Shown: in pieces, positions 1 to 13,300 of the stretch | How positions within the stretch are numbered: position 1 is the first letter of the stretch | Layout: every line of letters begins with the position of its first letter | Origin: Marsupella aquatica | Taxonomy: Eukaryota > Marchantiophyta | Assembly (NCBI GenBank): GCA_973895155.1 | Contig: OZ316896.1 | Span: 1,426,001 to 1,490,000, forward strand | DNA length: 64,000 nucleotides | Direction of reading: 5' to 3' | Notes under the pieces: model-generated | What the model saw: the letters and a program-made list of their open reading frames with translations, nothing else | Databases searched by the model: none | What the model was told of the DNA's origin: nothing | Translations under genes and position numbers: made by a program

Positions 1-1580
1 TTTACCTTCTTTCAACTTGGACCTATTGGTTTGGAGCTCCTGTTGGCTGGAAACAGCTAGATTCATCGACATATCGAAACCAAATCCAGTGCAAAGACTC
101 AAGACTACAGGGCTCGCAGATAAATGACCCCAATGTCTTACCTTCGCTCGAGTCGTTGGTGAGTAGAGTGACACGAGATGACAAGGTCGTGATCCTTGCT
201 GTGGTGGGAAATAGCTACCGAGATATGCTCATGAGCTGGGTTTGCCGGCTGAAACATCTAAACGTTTCGAACTACTTGGTTTCAGCACTTGATGACGATT
301 TATTCCATTTTGCTTCACAGCAGGTAATTTCTTGATAATTGCACACTGATCGTAGATGTGACAGGGCTGCTACATTTTTTTGCCTTTCCAATATATTATT
401 TGAACGCCGTCTGGATTTCTGGCTCCTTTCGGCTTCGTAAATAACGGGCTACATTAAGAAAGTGCTTTGGCTCATTTGAGAATAGCTATTTTGCAGGGTC
501 TGCCAGTGTTCAAGATTTCTGCGGATATGAATGTCAGCCGCAATGGCTGTCACTTTGGCTCAGACTGTTTCAAGAGAGTAACCAAAATGAAATCTCGGAC
601 GGTCCTTCAAATATTGAAGTTAGGCTTTCATGTACTCTTCAGTGATGTTGATGTCTACTGGTTTGAAGACCCCTCAAAGGAACTCATGTCATTTGGCCCT
701 GGGCACCTTACTGCACAAACGGATCAGTGGAATGAAACTGGTAAGTTGTGTCAGAATATTGCTTAAGAATGTGTGGATGTTTATGGTTGTCGTCATTACA
801 GACTACGGTTGCTAATAGGAGAACGCTTTGTTCAAGAAGAAAGCAGTCGAAAACTAGATGAAAGTTTCTCGGTGGAAAACTAGAGGCCCAAGCATTCCCA
901 GTAGTGATTGGCTTTATCAGTGAGTTTGGATACAGCAGAAGCATTTGTGAATTTCAAAGGTCAAAATCTAATTTCACAGGTTTTACGAAGCAGAGCTATG
1001 CTGTAGTCTATCTCTTTGACTAGAGCATATTGCAATAGATATGACTTGTTCAGTCCAGAAGTTGTTGTCTCAAACAACGTAATAGCAATGAGCTGATGGA
1101 CATGCTTTCAGCACCTCACAAGTTAACCTGGTTGTCGCTTTTGGGCTTGTAGAGGCACTCAACAAGCCACGTCACTTGAACTCGGGATTCTACTTTGTAT
1201 GGGCAGACAACCGCAGTGTGGCAGCTTTTGAAAACATTATCAAGCATGGGGCTGCTTCAGATAAATCAGAACAGCCTAGTTTTTACGATGTGCTGTGTGG
1301 CGAAGGAGGAAAATATAGAGTTGGAATTGACACCTGTCTGGAACCAATGTTGAATATGACAGTCCATTTTTTAGATCCGGTGAAGTACCCAAACGGTGCT
1401 TTCAGGACATTGTGGGAACAAAAGGATGTGAGGAGTACTTGTAAAACACAGGGTTGCAAAATCTTGCACAACAACTGGGTACCCGGAAGGCAGAACAAAT
1501 TAAATCGCCAAATGGCTTCAGGTCTTTGGGACTATGATGCTGCCTCACGTATGTGTCTCACAAAGATAGAGGCCCGATAA
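1..1580 (+). CDS. GT77-like nucleotide-diphospho-sugar transferase, 3' part
   Basis: Three exons are seen: <1-323, 497-740 and 1153-1580, with GT/AG borders and phases 0 and 1 that agree; 330 residues are visible and the 5' end is off the window. Exon 1 is read from base 3. It carries the block around KVVILAVVGNSY and SWVCRL, then YLVSALDDD, as in plant proteins of the GT77 / 'nucleotide-diphospho-sugar transferase' family. Exon 2 carries FSDVDVYWFEDP, with the DxD metal and sugar-nucleotide site at about visible residues 157-159. Exon 3 has LNSGFYFVWADN and ends SGLWDYDAASRMC plus a short tail, the usual end of this family. Members act in the Golgi and add sugars to wall glycoproteins or polysaccharides; donor and acceptor cannot be read here. 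A GTATGT within the last codons could serve as a donor, but the open frame to the stop gives a normal C-terminus, so I end the gene at 1580. Confidence 0.85.
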
Positions 1581-3613
1581 CTTAGTGCTCATCGGTGTCT
1601 GTACACCCGAAACGATTCCTCTTGATACATCATGGGAGCTTGGTGAGACTTCGACGGGAGCACGACAGTGAGTGTGAGGCGTGCGCCTAGCAAAGACATT
1701 CGATGCCGTTCAACCTGGCTCCAATCAGGTGATTCACTTACTGCCCCTAAGTACAAACTATATGGCTCACCCGAGGTTTATCAGAGGTTTTCATTATTTG
1801 AATTCACAGGCAAACAATTTGAACTTACTCACTGGCAGGTGCCTCACATCTATGTTTTACATGTCTTCTGCTCTAAGCCTCAATCATAGTAGAAAAGCCC
1901 ATTCTGTTGTAAAGTCTGTTTAAAACTCGCCAACTTTTGGAACTACTGCAGTCGAGAAAATTAGCAAAGAGGATAGGAGTAACAATGCTTTGCTGGTCAA
2001 CTTAACAAAACCAAGTGAGACTACACTCTTCATGACTGTTGACGTGACCTTGCATCCTCAGGTAATCATCAGGAACGAATTTCCCAATGACGGTGGCAGC
2101 AATTACGCCCACTAGGGCTCATCATTGCAAGGATTCCTCATTACAATTGCAAGAGTCTAGCTCCACTACTACTTCATCATAAGAATTTTATATGGAAGGG
2201 ATTACTACCATTGCAGAAATGAATACAGAGTGGGAAAGGATAGATGTGGAACTCGATAGCCGGCACTGAACGAACTGAGTTTCATAATGCTGCATTTTGT
2301 GAACAGGTGCAGTCCTCTCTTCTGCTCTGTTTCGACTTGGATGGAAGACATGAGACTTAGAGCAAATGACATTTGACCTGTGCGGTAGCAGACAGTAAAA
2401 CTTTGCGGCTGGGTATCATAAAAGGAGAACAGAGTATTAGTCTAAGTACGTGCTGCCGCAATTGGCAAAAGCGCAGAGTTCATTTTACAGGAGGTACGTT
2501 AATAAGTGCCGTGACGGTAATGGGAGTGAGTCCAAAAGGAGCAAAATGAGGTCTGTTTCGCTTGTGAACAGCAGATGACCATCCCATGTATCCTGTGTGA
2601 GCTAGGACGAACTAAACCCCACTTATGCAAGGCATCGCAATGTCCTGTGACTTGGAGGGAGGAGCAACACTACTCAATTGAGCTACTGATTAAAGGTGCA
2701 TCTAGACGTCTCATTGGTCTTGGGTTGAGGATGTGGTTCAGTTGTGTGCTGTTGTGCCCATCCTCTAGCCCCAAAGGCTGGAAAGACAACTTGGTACACG
2801 TTCAACACTAGATTGGTAAGAGTGCCCAGTCCAGCAAGGCATGGTGCTGCACCGTCCTCGTACTATACCTCCGTCTGCCATGCTAAGTGCAAAGGCACGG
2901 ATCACCTGAGTTTGATTACTAAGAAGAGTTATCCACTTCACCATCTTGTTTTGGGAGCCATAAACAAATGCTTGTTGTGGTTCACGATGTCCCTAAACAA
3001 AGAAATTGATGTCCCCGCGCAACTTACAAAAATCGCCCTGTTGGTAATCATACAACAAATGTGACTGCATAAAGAAAAAAACTAGGATTATCACTGTATG
3101 CAAGGGTGCCGTACATAGTATATGTATATTTTGATGTGCAGTTACCGAGACCCCAAAAATCATGGGAGAGCCCAGGCCCGAAACCACCACAGAACTATTC
3201 TGCGCGCTCCCCAATTCATGTAGCCTTTTCTGAATTTTTATCGTTGAATAAAAGTACTCATTCGTGGCAAAACTGCTACCGTAATGACTTAATTCGTTAC
3301 CTGATTGTGTCAATCATAGTTGCCGTTGTTCAGCATAACCCTGCCACCTAACTTGATTAGGATATCCAACAAGTGTGGACTAGGACTTTCCTCTACTGGA
3401 AAGAAACTATCTTAGGATCCATTGCACTCTCCTCAGACTGCAATCAAGGCAAATTTACAAGACGAAAAATCTCCTTCCCACTCGCACATACCTGCTCGGA
3501 TAGTGGATCAGTACAGTTATCAAATGGAATGGAGGAGAAGTGATGAGAAGAAACGGGGGCAGACTCCCTACATCGTGGAGCCCATTCGCTAGTCAGTTTG
3601 AATTGGCACGAGT
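1581..3613. other. Intergenic, no gene recognised
   Basis: About 2 kb downstream of the glycosyltransferase with only short open frames of no recognisable family. I see no RNA gene or mobile element. The start probably includes the 3' untranslated region of the glycosyltransferase. Confidence 0.5.
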
Positions 3614-3825
3614 TCCAACTCCGTCAGTCGTTTGTTAGCTGTTGCTACCCCGGGGGGTTGCTACGTCCTGCATAGCGGGTGGTCCCAACGTCCCAACTCC
3701 CAACATTTTCCCGTGGCATTTCAAGGGCGGTAGCTCAGTTTGTTTTGTTGTGGCCCAAGTTCCAACTCCGTCAGTCGTTTTCTGCTGGTGTTCTGGCGGA
3801 AGCTCAAAGCCTCAAACCCAGTGCT

Positions 3826-3960
3826 GTTTGTTGCCTTGAAATGAGCACTTCACTAAAACCCATTGTCCCCAATCAGAAGCTCAAACCCGGTGATGTTTGT
3901 TGCCTTGAAATGAGCACTTCACTACAAACATATTGTCCCCAATCAAGAGTCAAAACAATT
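3826..3960. repeat. 69-bp tandem duplication
   Basis: The string GTTTGTTGCCTTGAAATGAG and the following bases to TTGTCCCCAATCA occur at 3826 and again at 3895, period 69. Just upstream a separate string, TTCCAACTCCGTCAGTCGTT, occurs near 3615 and 3760. No coding meaning is seen. Confidence 0.8.
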
Positions 3961-6654
3961 TGCTCAGAACTCCACTCACAAATTGACTGTGTCAACTCCA
4001 TCTAGTATTTGGGATTTTGGGGCCTTCGATTCGCAAGTACTGTACTATACAGTACGCAGATCGACGGCCACAATGCCAAGATTGTTGTCGGTCTAACAAT
4101 GCTAAGGGGCGTATTGTCACCACCGATCTGGGCTTCCAGAAACGGAAACTTGCTGCGTGGTTCTTCCTCTTGGGGAAAGACATCATTATTGGGACGAGCC
4201 GTAATATCCGCAAGTGAGTTGGAACCTTTCGAATCGGACTTTCGGATAATGTCAGGAACCGATGACTATCCGGACGCAATAATGACGACGTGATAGGCCA
4301 TGACAGGGAAAGGACAACGTCCATCAGAACGTTTTACACTCTTCATCCCTAGTGGATGTAATTAGTATTATATCTCTGTAATTATCATTAGTGTACACAC
4401 GAGGAACTGAAATGAGCGACATGCCCAAAGGCCAAAGCGTACTGTACCGGCCTTTGAATGCTCTGGTAGTCCGGTGTCCACTAGTCGAGGGTCGGGGGGA
4501 CAAAGCATGAAGGACACGGTACACCTGACCACGGTATTAGAGGAGGGTCTAAACGCTGATATGTCAGGATTGATAGGTATGGCGATGGAACACGTGACAT
4601 GGGACGTTGAGAGTTGAGACCTCTATCGCGTACTTACGTACGTGCGCTGACATCTGACCTCCTGCCAGACTGTACCGAACTACCGACCCAAAACGGAGCA
4701 AAGAGGTGGTTGCCGAGCAAGTGGTAACCGGCAACAGTACGTACGTGATTGCTGACACTTGTAACGTACTTCCGCTACCGGCACTCCCGGTTGCTCTGGC
4801 TTCGTCAGGTCAGACTAATGAGAAGCGGTTTAGGCTCGGATGCTGTGTCATGAGTGGAGAAGCTTTACACGTTGCTGGAAGTAACGTGGGTCAGATAAAA
4901 TATGTAAAGCTCGGCTCGAACGGTTACGTTATTTAAAGGATACTAAAACAAGTGTAATTTTTAAGTACTAGCCCCGATTACCTTTTCTTTGGAGGTGAAA
5001 AGAGAACACTAATTATAGAGGAGAGTAGAATAAAAGTGTCAATAAAGTACCTTTACTATTTCCATTTGAAGGTTAATAAAATGAAAAAAATCATCATGCC
5101 TGGCCCCATCATTTTATCAATCATACATATATAATATATTATTTTTTATATGGCGGGGCCCTTTAGTCATGGTCTAGAAACCATAAAAAATCTCAGCCCT
5201 AACAGACTTGAGATGACAAATTTATGGGTGAAAAGCTGTTTTGACGCAACTTGTCATGGTTACATTCCCGTAGCACAAAAAGAGCAGCATTAAAACTCAA
5301 AAAGAATACCCCAAAGAAATGAAAGTACCATCAATCCAATGTGCACATTGTCACCATTGATTGTTGACATCTGATCCCATTTGTTGATCTCATTAATTTG
5401 ACGGCTTATTTGCACAATTCTTATATTACATTATTTGCTGTTGTTATGAGCATTTTTTAATGGTTTCCGGGGGTCTACCCATTTCTTCTGGCCCCAAGTC
5501 AAACACATACATTGAGTTTTAATATTACCACAAACATACATGTTTTGTTTGCTTTTGACACCAAAATGCTGACTTGGTTGCACGTGGAGTTAAGGGAATT
5601 TGGAAAGACACTTCTTATGAGGAGTATCTGCTTTCTCTTTTATGAGGGCTCATAATAACAAATTCCATATGAGCTTAGATTGGTGGACAGAACGAAAAGT
5701 TATCAATCATCAATTATGGACTTTAGACAGCTAAGTGATGCAAAAAGAGAAGAACTCACATCAGTATTATCAAGTGGAGGGAATAGATAATAGGCCCCTG
5801 ATGAATGACATTTTGGCTTGCAAGTCAGAAATTAGAGCTTTACTGAAAACAATCTTCATGAATGAATTCCTCTGGCAAGATCTTGCATATTCAAGCAATT
5901 CTGTAAAATGCCTGTCTGAAGCCCATCTAAAAGGATTTATCAATTTAAACATAAAGAATTGACGACTTACTTATCAAGAATGGTATTCCCCAAAATCAAT
6001 GGTGTGGAAGATGCATTGGTAGGTGTGGAAGATGCTATTCATCGTGAAACCTTGGTACTTGCATGCCTTGGTGCTATCGGTCAGCTTGCTTAACTAGGCA
6101 TGACTGGTGACTCTTTCTTAGTTGACATAAGCGAGGACATAAGGTGGCACAACATGACAAAAGCAGCACGAAAAGAAAAGATTTGCATGAAAGCTAAAAG
6201 GCAACCAACACATATGAAGCACCAACACATATGAAAGTAATGAGTTTATGGAGATGTCACTCTAATGATCATTTTGATGCAAAAAACATCATTCCCTATT
6301 ATGCCCCCATGGACCTAAATGCTTGACAAAAGTCCTGAGTGGACAAATGCAACCCGCCAGACAAGAAATATACTTAGTATACCTCCTGACAATCGTTTGT
6401 CTCCAGATGGACCCTTGGATGGACCAAAACTTTAAATTCTTTCCCACCTGACCCAATCTTCACATTCTCTCCTAGTGGACCTCTGGGCCCGCTGACTCTA
6501 TACAACCACTTTCTTGTGAGGGGCTCCCCCACATAGTTCAAGCTTTTGATCGGGCTTATTATGTATTCTGAAATCATTGTGATTGGTTCCATGTAGTCAT
6601 GGTGAAGGTAATTGTGTAGTGCACAGCGCAAGAAGCTAGGATTTAAGGCCACAA
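3961..6654. other. Intergenic, no gene recognised
   Basis: Positions 4000-4940 are of balanced composition with scattered short palindromes such as CGTACGTACG. From about 4940 the sequence becomes AT-rich. Open frames are short and match no family I know. Confidence 0.5.
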
Positions 6655-6830
6655 GGAGCATGCGAGTGCCGTAGTTGCCTGGCCTCCCAGCTTGTGTGAG
6701 TACATTGTGGTAATTGTATTCAAAGTACAAAGGAAGGTATTTATGGCGGCATTGGAGCATGCAAGCGCTATAGCCCCTGGCCTCCTTGCTTTTGTGCATA
6801 CAAAGTGCATATAGTATATAGAGTACAAAG
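6655..6830. repeat. About 99-bp direct repeat, two diverged copies
   Basis: GGAGCATGC followed by a CCTGGCCTCC core and ending near CAAAGTACAAAG occurs from 6655 and from 6754. Copies differ at many positions, so the duplication is old. It makes the overlapping minus-strand open frames of this stretch look repetitive. Confidence 0.7.
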
Positions 6831-9500
6831 CAATTTGAAAATCAAATGAGGGGTTTTCGTGTGATGCCTGCTTGGTACTTCTGCTCTTGTCCCTGCTCCT
6901 GTTCCCTCTTCTTGTTCCTGCCCATCATAGCATGCGCATTGGAAAAACCTCATATAAGGAATGGGAACCTCATGTAAAGCGATGAGATTGTGCAAAAGTT
7001 TTGTACCACGTTTGTGTTTTGGAGGGTCAGGCTCAACTTAGAGTGAGAACGCTGTGCATGATGTATTCAATTCAGTTCATGAAAATTGTGTATCCATTTT
7101 GATTTTACACCCATAAGCCAAGTTTCCCTAAACTTATCACACCTTGCCTCTATATTTTTCTAAATATTGTGGTCAATGTATACAAAATCTACCTACAATA
7201 CACTGTTTCTTGCTAGTGCCATAAGGTAAATGGCTGTTTTGACATTGCTCTCGTATGTTAGAAATTTATTCTTAGGTCTAGTAAGAGTTACAAATAATTT
7301 TATTCACAAACTTGGTTAGGTTAGTCATGTTACACACTATATGCACAAGAAGGTTGTCACTTGTGAAAGAAAATTCAGGCTCATTGTTACATAGTCATAT
7401 GTGAGATAGAAAAAACTTGTATTGCAGAAACTCGGTATGAGTATAGCCATATATTATATGTTTTCCCACTTTTTTAAATTCATTTTTTATTATCTACGGG
7501 CATGAAAGCCGGTGAGACTTATTAGATGGGAATAAGTATTATGGGATCGCAGATATGCAGCCCTTCAACTCTATTCCCAGGCCAGACTCCACTGCATGAA
7601 ATAGCCCCACGTTTGGTGGCTTTCCTTTCTGCCCCATTGACTTCTGAATATTCAGGAAGCAGTTTTTAGGTACTGTAGCTACCTCAGTGACCGAAAAATG
7701 AATCATTGTGGCCTTGTCGGATATACTGTAGCTGATCAGAATATTATAAAAAGCTTTCTTTGTCAATAATTGGACCACACTATACAAAAGTTGAAACCCG
7801 GCAGATTTAGTCACTTTGTAGGGTGCCGGAGGTGTTTAACACGGCAATCGGGAGAATTAAATAGACTCGAGCAGCCATGCCCTTTGTTCATCATCTTCTA
7901 CCATCTATCAACTGTATCATTAATATAATTTCAGAACTAATGGAGAAATTCAACCCCGATAACCCCTGATGATTCAAGTGAAAATCACTTAAGGTACAGT
8001 GCTAAACCTTGATGAGTGCTACACTGTAATGCACGGTACGAGTGGAATAGATTTAGCAATAATATCCATTTAGAAACAATTGAATCAGTTTAGCTTTAAT
8101 AGATACTCAAAGTCGTTCCAGCTGTAGAGTGGGGACCGTATAAAGAGCAAGTGAAGGCTGAAGATAAGTGGGTATGTTGTCTTCCTTCCCTAGCTTCGGT
8201 TCAACGCAATCATGACCATAGCTAGTAAACACCGACAGATCCGGGGGGGGGGGGGGGGGGGGGGGGGGGGTGGTGTAGGAGCAAAACTTGGACATTTAGG
8301 CTACAATAGTTAAATAAAATGCTCCAGCTTAGCACCCATAAAACGAAGAAGTACTCCCTCTTGGAACCAATGGAAACAATCAGTTCAACACACTAAGTCC
8401 TTTATCTGATTCAGTTTAGTTTGGAGATTACATTGAGACCTTTGATAGTCAAAAATCGGGAGGCCTTTCTCTTTCTGAATTTAGGGTTGAAATCAATTGG
8501 TATTCTAAAATTACGAAAGTGTGCCCCAGTGAATGATTCGGTGCACATGCTTCCAACCACCTCACGGGTAGATGTATGCTCTTCAAAGAATGGGGACTGT
8601 GGGATATTCTATGTGGAGCATTTTGAATAAATATATTGAATTTTCCATATCCGTAGGCAAGATCCAACAGCAGGTCATGGAGTGACAAACTTAAAGGATG
8701 ACAAAGTCACTTTGGAGAGTGACTATGATTGAACGTTTGTGTAAATGGACAAGTGAACATGATTCGCGCAACAGCATAATGCAATCTCAAAATAAAGTAA
8801 ACTACAGTAATTGAATAATTGATGTATTCTCTCAAAGAGACTACAGTAGCTTGGCTGGGCCACTAACTTGGCAAACCTAGGGCTATGTCTAATACCCAGA
8901 TGACATCATCAGTGCTCAGATCTCCTGAATCTGGAGCCCCACTCACAGGGGAAAAACAAAAGCTACAGTCCTTACTGTAAAGCACCTGAGTCCCTTTTCC
9001 CCAGTGGGACGCGGCGCCATACAAACAAAGCTCAAGCTGGATTCACATCCTTCAGGACGTCACTCAACCCACTCAGTGCTACAAATCTGAGGAAGAGAAT
9101 TGTTATGAAACTTTCGGGTCGCCCATCTAGTTACTGACACCATCGAATTCAACCACCAAGGCCCACCGCTTTATTAGAAGCGTTTCCTTCACTCACTCAG
9201 CGAGTCCATGATTCGAATAAGAGTAAAATTGCAGTTGTATATACCATTTGGATCGTCCATCCACAAACTCGTCGATTTCTCCAATGCAGGCGCCGGATGT
9301 CCAAAATTATGCACGCAGATATGGGATTCGCATGTGCTGTGCGTGTATGATGAGCGAGGCGGGGCCGGCCACTGGCCGAGCAGGAGCAGAGAGCAGAGTA
9401 GCAGAGGGCCCGCCGTCGATCCAGGAGGAGGAACTGAGGAAGAGCCCCTGACATTGCAATGATCCATCGACATTGACATTGTACGTCCACTGTCTCGGAC
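6831..9500. other. Intergenic, AT-rich, no gene recognised
   Basis: Apart from the G run at 8243-8270, I see only short unrelated open frames. The stretch 8880-9500 is less AT-rich and may already belong to the upstream region of the glucanase gene. Confidence 0.4.
8243..8270 (+). repeat. Poly-G run of 28
   Basis: An uninterrupted run of 28 G, followed by T and GG. Long homopolymers are assembly-sensitive, so the true length is uncertain. On the minus strand it creates a false poly-proline open frame. Confidence 0.9.
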
Positions 9501-10010
9501 ATCGAGAATCGGGGCCGTTAAAAGGCAGATCTAGGAGACGGAAATTATGTTTGACACTCGTGGAGAGGACATTACAGCCTTCTAACTTACGGTTGCCTCG
9601 TGTAAACTGTACTCGGGTGAGTAAATGGTTGGGTACTTTCGTACAAGCCCATTTCGAGTGCGGCGTGCAAGAGACAAAGCTCTTGGATCCCACCGGGCCT
9701 GCCAGCCAGTCAGCGGCCAGCCTAGTACTTCTACTCTAGAGCTTGTCCATAGAGAGAGATGGGAGGCGACAGAGCATCTTGACGACCTCCGCAGCTCCTC
9801 CTGCCTCAAGTCGCTTTTCCTCTTCCTCAACTCGGTGATGACTGATTTTTTCTTTGCAATCTGATGATCCTTTTCGTCCCCCCATTGCGCCGGTGGTGCG
9901 ATTTGCGAAGTGGGTGAAGTTGGCGTTTTCGTGGAGTCGCACTTTTCAACGCAATGCGTTTGCTTCACTTCACTGCAGGAGAGGAGAAGCAGGGAAGGGA
10001 AGGGGACAAA

Positions 10011-10120
10011 GTGCCGTTGAGTGAGTGACATTGAAGGGAGAAGGCGATCTGGAGACTATGACAGTGTGCCGTTGAGCGAATGTGACACTGGGAAATCGAT
10101 CTGGCGTTCTGGACTTTGCA
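10011..10120. repeat. About 55-bp duplication in the glucanase 5' region
   Basis: GTGCCGTTGAG starts copies at 10011 and 10066, each followed by a related GTGACA...GATCTGG segment. It lies 220-330 bp before the proposed start codon of the GH17 gene, so it is in its leader or promoter. Confidence 0.65.
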
Positions 10121-10342
10121 GTGGAGCAAAGTAGAGCAGCGCAGAGTATCGATGGCTACGGGATGGAGATGCAGGAGAAGAAGAGCGGCAGCATCAGTAT
10201 TAGTAGGAGACGAATCAGTGCAGAGAGTGTTGTCGTTAGCAGATGCCACTGCTGCTGTGGATGGAGCCGAGATTTAGACGTAATCGGTGTTCAGGTGGTG
10301 GTCCGCAATTGAAGTCAATGCAGCCGGTTGGAGAATTGTAAT

Positions 10343-13300
10343 ATGGGATCAAGGCGGGGCGGCTCTTCGGCCCCTCGGATTCTTGGAGCTCTGGTCGCTC
10401 TATCTTTGATTTGCAGTGCAGGTATGGGTCTCGTCTCTCTTGGAGGTCGAGAGGCCTTCCAACGCAATGAGTGAATGTATTCTTTTCCCTTTTCCAATCT
10501 GCACAAGCTCTGGACAATAGTTTTCCATTCGACATCAGTATCCCATGAGCTGAGACTTTCCGCTGCCGAGGTGGTGAGTGAATGTCTGCCTTTTCATTCC
10601 AATGTGCGCAAGCTATCCAAGATGCTGTCCATCTCGACATTTGCGTTCCATGGGCCAAGACTTCCCGCTGGCCTAGACTTAACTAGGCATTCGACTCCGC
10701 TAGTGGACAATGTTTGTGACAAGCGATCCACCGGATTAGATTGTTTCTCATCATCGTGTGAGATTCTTCTCCTTGCATAATGTTGCGGTGGGCTTTGGGT
10801 TTGTGAGGAAATATGAAGAAGTGCATGCGATCTCAGTTCATAGATCCCAGCGGAGGGTGAGAGAGGCCCCTTCTAGCACAGCTCCATCCTTAAGTCAGAG
10901 CACCTGCTTTATATTAACTAGGACGGAGTGAGGTGAGGTATCTTCACGCTGTCGAGGATTCACTCTGCTTTCAGATCCAGTTTTTGTCCTTGGCGCAACA
11001 TTTGGATGAATCTACTCTAGAACATATCCCTGTTGAAGTGATTGGCCGTGCAGTCCGGCTCAGCATGCAGTGAATACATCAGCTGCAATACAACAAGACA
11101 CGAAATTTATTTCCTCCCATCTCATGCCATCAGCCGTGATGCGGCTAAGATAATCCGTGAAGAGTTGGCCAAATCCGCAGCTTTGCTGCTTACCCTGTTG
11201 TCCCGACCAGTTAACGAATCATGCACTTTTCCTGACCATTGGAATCATGTTTGTTAGTATGTGTGATGGTGAATTCCACTTTTTGAGCTCAGCAATCGAA
11301 TCCATTCTGTTGGGATTGGATTCCCTGTTGGAATTGTTTTCCTTCAACCGGGCGTGTTGATTCTCCGTTTCTAAGACGAGGTGAAGGTCGTTATACCCTA
11401 CGGCGTTGCTTCCGACGAGAGCCTACATCGTCGCCTTGCGCTGGCTCGTATGGAGATTGTTTGAATGCTAAGCCGAATTATCAGAATGTGAGCCTTATCC
11501 TGTCTCGAAAACAGCTTCATGTCCGCTTGAACTGCCCCTACCTCCTCGAAACTTCTTCCATCGTACTGCAGCAGTAGTGCAATGCCACCTCGGTATTGAG
11601 GCTAACTCTGTGATCCAGTTGTGAGACTTTGTCAGAGACAACCCCACTTCGTAGACCCTGAAGTGTGGAGGTCCCTGAATTGTTGGACGATTTTCCTCAA
11701 GTCGTCCGGCCGAAGGGGTGCTATCTTCCTCAGGCGCTGTCGCTCGATCCTCCTCTAGAGATGTCGAAGCTGTCTGGTTCTTTCTATGTCGTACTTGAAA
11801 CCTTTTGCTGGTTGGTTTAATACATCCATTTCCACATACTCACGGGTGTTGATTGTGTGTTGCTTGGCCTGGTCACCAGCTGCGAATGGGCCTATCGGAA
11901 TCTGCTATGGCACAGACGGAGACAACCTTCCTACACCAACTCAAGCAGTTGCGCTCATCCAATCATTACAAGTCAACAGAGTCCGGATATTCGATGCAAA
12001 TGCTGCAGTGATTCAGGCGTTTGCAGACTCCGGGATCGACGTTTCCATAACAATTGACAACAATGACCTGACTGGGATAGCTTTGAGCCAGAACACCTCG
12101 GATGCATGGATAGCCACGAATGTGCTCCCTTACGTTCCAGCCACCAACATTTCCTCTATCTCTGTGGGGTCTGAGGTCATCTTTTCCGATGGGAACGCGT
12201 CAGCATACCTAGTGCCTGCAATGGAAAATATCTATACATCTTTGAAGACCAATAACCTGGCCTCTCAAATCCAGGTGACCACTTCCAATGCCATGAATGT
12301 GCTGTCCGTGTCGTACCCTCCATCCGCCGGTACCTTCGATCCCGCCTACGCCAGCAGCGTCATAGTGCCATTGTTACAATTTCTTTCCCAGACGCGGGGC
12401 CCGTTCTTGTTGAATTCATATCCCTATTATGCGTACGTGGGCGACCCGAATGGCATTCAGCTGGCTTACGCCCTGTTCAGTGCCAACAACGGAATTGTTG
12501 ATTCGAACAACCAATTGCAGTACACGAACTTGCTGGATGCCCAGCTTGATGCAGTCTACAATGCCATGAAAGGACTCAATTTCACTGACATTCCAATTGT
12601 GATCGGTGAGACGGGTTGGCCGAGTAAAGGTGATGTCTCAGAGACAGCAGCTAATATTATCAATGCGCAGACGTACAACCAGAATCTCATCAACCACATC
12701 GAGACCTCTACGGGGACCCCGTTGCAGCCTGGTATGACTTTTGAGACATATATTTTCTCTCTGTACAATGAGGACAAGAAGGCTGGCCCGATGTCCGAGC
12801 AGAATTTTGGGATATACAACGCGGATGGCACTTCCGCATATCCCTTGAACTTTGCAGGTGGCAATGCGCAAAGTCAGCAGCTGAATCGGACTTGGTGCAT
12901 TGCCAAGACCGATGCCACCAACTCAAGTCTGGGACTTGGTCTAAACTATGCTTGTGGGGCCACCCATGTGGACTGTTCTGCAATTCAACAGGGTGGCGCC
13001 TGCTACTCTCCCAATACTTACCAAAATCATGCATCGTATGCTTTCAACCAGTACTACCAAGCCAGCAATTTGGATCCCAGATCTTGTAACTTCTCCGGTA
13101 CTGCCACGCTCACGACAAGAGATCCAAGTATGGGCCCCATCTACTCCCCTCCCGGATTGGAAGTTGGCGTTTTTCGTCTTATAAGAATTGTCTAAAGTTT
13201 TTCCTCTTCGTTGAGTCTCATCGGGTGTTAGATTAATGGAAATTGCTAGCTGAAACAAAGAGCTGTAGGGAAAACCCTCTGCTTCTGTTTGTGCACCCAA

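Noticed and set aside
6374-6799. 141-codon minus-strand open frame
   Set aside because: It runs across an old 99-bp duplication and resembles no family; likely chance.
8107-8295. Poly-proline open frame on the minus strand
   Set aside because: It is only the complement of the 28-base G run.
9307-10031. Overlapping open frames of 128 and 149 codons on the minus strand
   Set aside because: They overlap each other and plus-strand frames in GC-balanced DNA upstream of the glucanase, and have no domain or conserved motif.
11786-13195. The 469-codon open frame taken as the whole glucanase
   Set aside because: It lacks the last CBM43 cysteine and ends in an unrelated tail; spliced exons in phase explain both ends.
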